A DNA stretch of 64,000 nt from Anaerolineae bacterium (GTDB lineage: Bacteria; Chloroflexota; Anaerolineae; UBA4142; SHND01): assembly GCA_020851635.1 (NCBI GenBank), contig JADZCJ010000063.1, forward strand, positions 56,071 through 120,070. The letters are read 5' to 3'. The notes beneath the pieces are model-generated. The model did no database searches. It had not been told where the DNA came from and saw only the letters and a list, made by a program, of their open reading frames with translations. The translations under genes and the position numbers were made by a program. Of this stretch, positions 63,889-64,000 are shown piece by piece (positions within the stretch are counted from its first letter, which is position 1; each line of letters opens with the position of its first letter).

Positions 63889-64000
63889 TTACTTTGGTTT
63901 TAACCTGCGAAGTTCTCGCAGATGTCGTTTGCGATGCGAGAGGTAGGCGGCATAATTCTGCTGTTGAATGCGCTCGATCTCTGCCAGAACCCCTTGCTCA
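63889..64000 (-). CDS. C-terminal end of an unrecognised ORF, possibly a transposase
   Basis: The last 36 codons of a minus-strand frame that is open to the window edge: EIERIQQQNYAAYLSHRKRH and then LRELRRLKPK, stop at 63889-63891. It is basic and helical. The stop lies 11 bases from a CTAG (63875-63878), so this could be the transposase end of an insertion sequence whose terminal repeat begins TAGTACTACAACG. That is inference from position only. Confidence 0.4.
   Translation of the reverse strand, partial: EQGVLAEIERIQQQNYAAYLSHRKRHLRELRRLKPK

Overview
The window reads as one continuous chromosome segment of a free-living bacterium, most likely a Chloroflexota (Anaerolineae-like) lineage. 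This is inferred from gene content, not from a marker-gene tree. The supporting signs are giant multi-GAF/PAS sensor proteins, secreted proteins with Thr/Pro/Ser-rich linkers, a Tad pilus locus with no outer-membrane secretin (as expected for a one-membrane envelope), HrcA/CIRCE control of groES-groEL, and a bacterial mevalonate entry module of archaeal type (thiolase, DUF35 protein, HMG-CoA synthase) with a class II HMG-CoA reductase.

Layout. 1-0.3 kb: the end of a peptide/nickel-type ABC permease, closed by a strong terminator. 0.4-2.9 kb: a creatininase-family amidohydrolase and two family 2 glycosyltransferases. 2.9-6.3 kb (minus strand): a CHASE2 adenylate cyclase, a low-molecular-weight phosphatase, a small acidic protein and a long-form ribosome hibernation factor. 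6.4-19 kb (minus): a Tad/Flp pilus operon (two tadE-like genes, a VWA tadG, a secreted kelch/FnIII protein, cpaB, cpaE/tadZ, tadA, tadB, tadC) running on into DUF192 and comF. 19-21.8 kb (minus): one LuxR-type response regulator between two DegS/NarX-like kinases, one of which has lost its phospho-acceptor histidine. 22-26 kb: a membrane protein, a YfcE-like phosphoesterase, and groES-groEL with CIRCE. 26-41 kb (plus): four giant PAS/GAF sensory genes, of which the first two have no output domain. 41-45.6 kb: HMG-CoA reductase, HMG-CoA synthase, a DinB protein, thiolase and a DUF35 protein. 45.8-48.8 kb: divergent XRE and XRE-STAND-TPR regulators. 49-53.6 kb: an aminotransferase, a class III CoA-transferase, UDP-glucose dehydrogenase and acpS. 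53.6-63.9 kb (minus): an amidase/glycoside hydrolase fusion, a FabI/FabL-like reductase, two overlapping PPK2 genes, a second DinB protein, a MaoC hydratase, enolase, an unknown membrane protein and AmrS. The last 112 bases hold the end of another minus-strand ORF next to a CTAG-bounded sequence that may be an insertion-sequence end.

The least expected structure lies between genes. A 98-bp element with 17-bp terminal inverted repeats, bounded by CTAG, is present three times with exact length conservation (6355, 48846, 50397). A second, 86-89 bp inverted-repeat element occurs twice (6453, 51702), each time three bases after a stop codon and in the same orientation to that gene. A third palindromic repeat lies at 43893. 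These look like non-autonomous mobile elements; one supplies the stop codon of a regulator and another sits 11 bases upstream of a start codon.

The other points of interest are protein-level: a kinase with a degenerate phospho-acceptor paired with a normal one around one regulator; a degenerate PPK2 overlapping a canonical PPK2; two roughly 1,100-residue sensor-only proteins upstream of two histidine kinases; and a murein amidase fused to a clan-A-like glycosidase and three tandem repeats without a visible signal peptide. No rRNA, tRNA or CRISPR array was seen.
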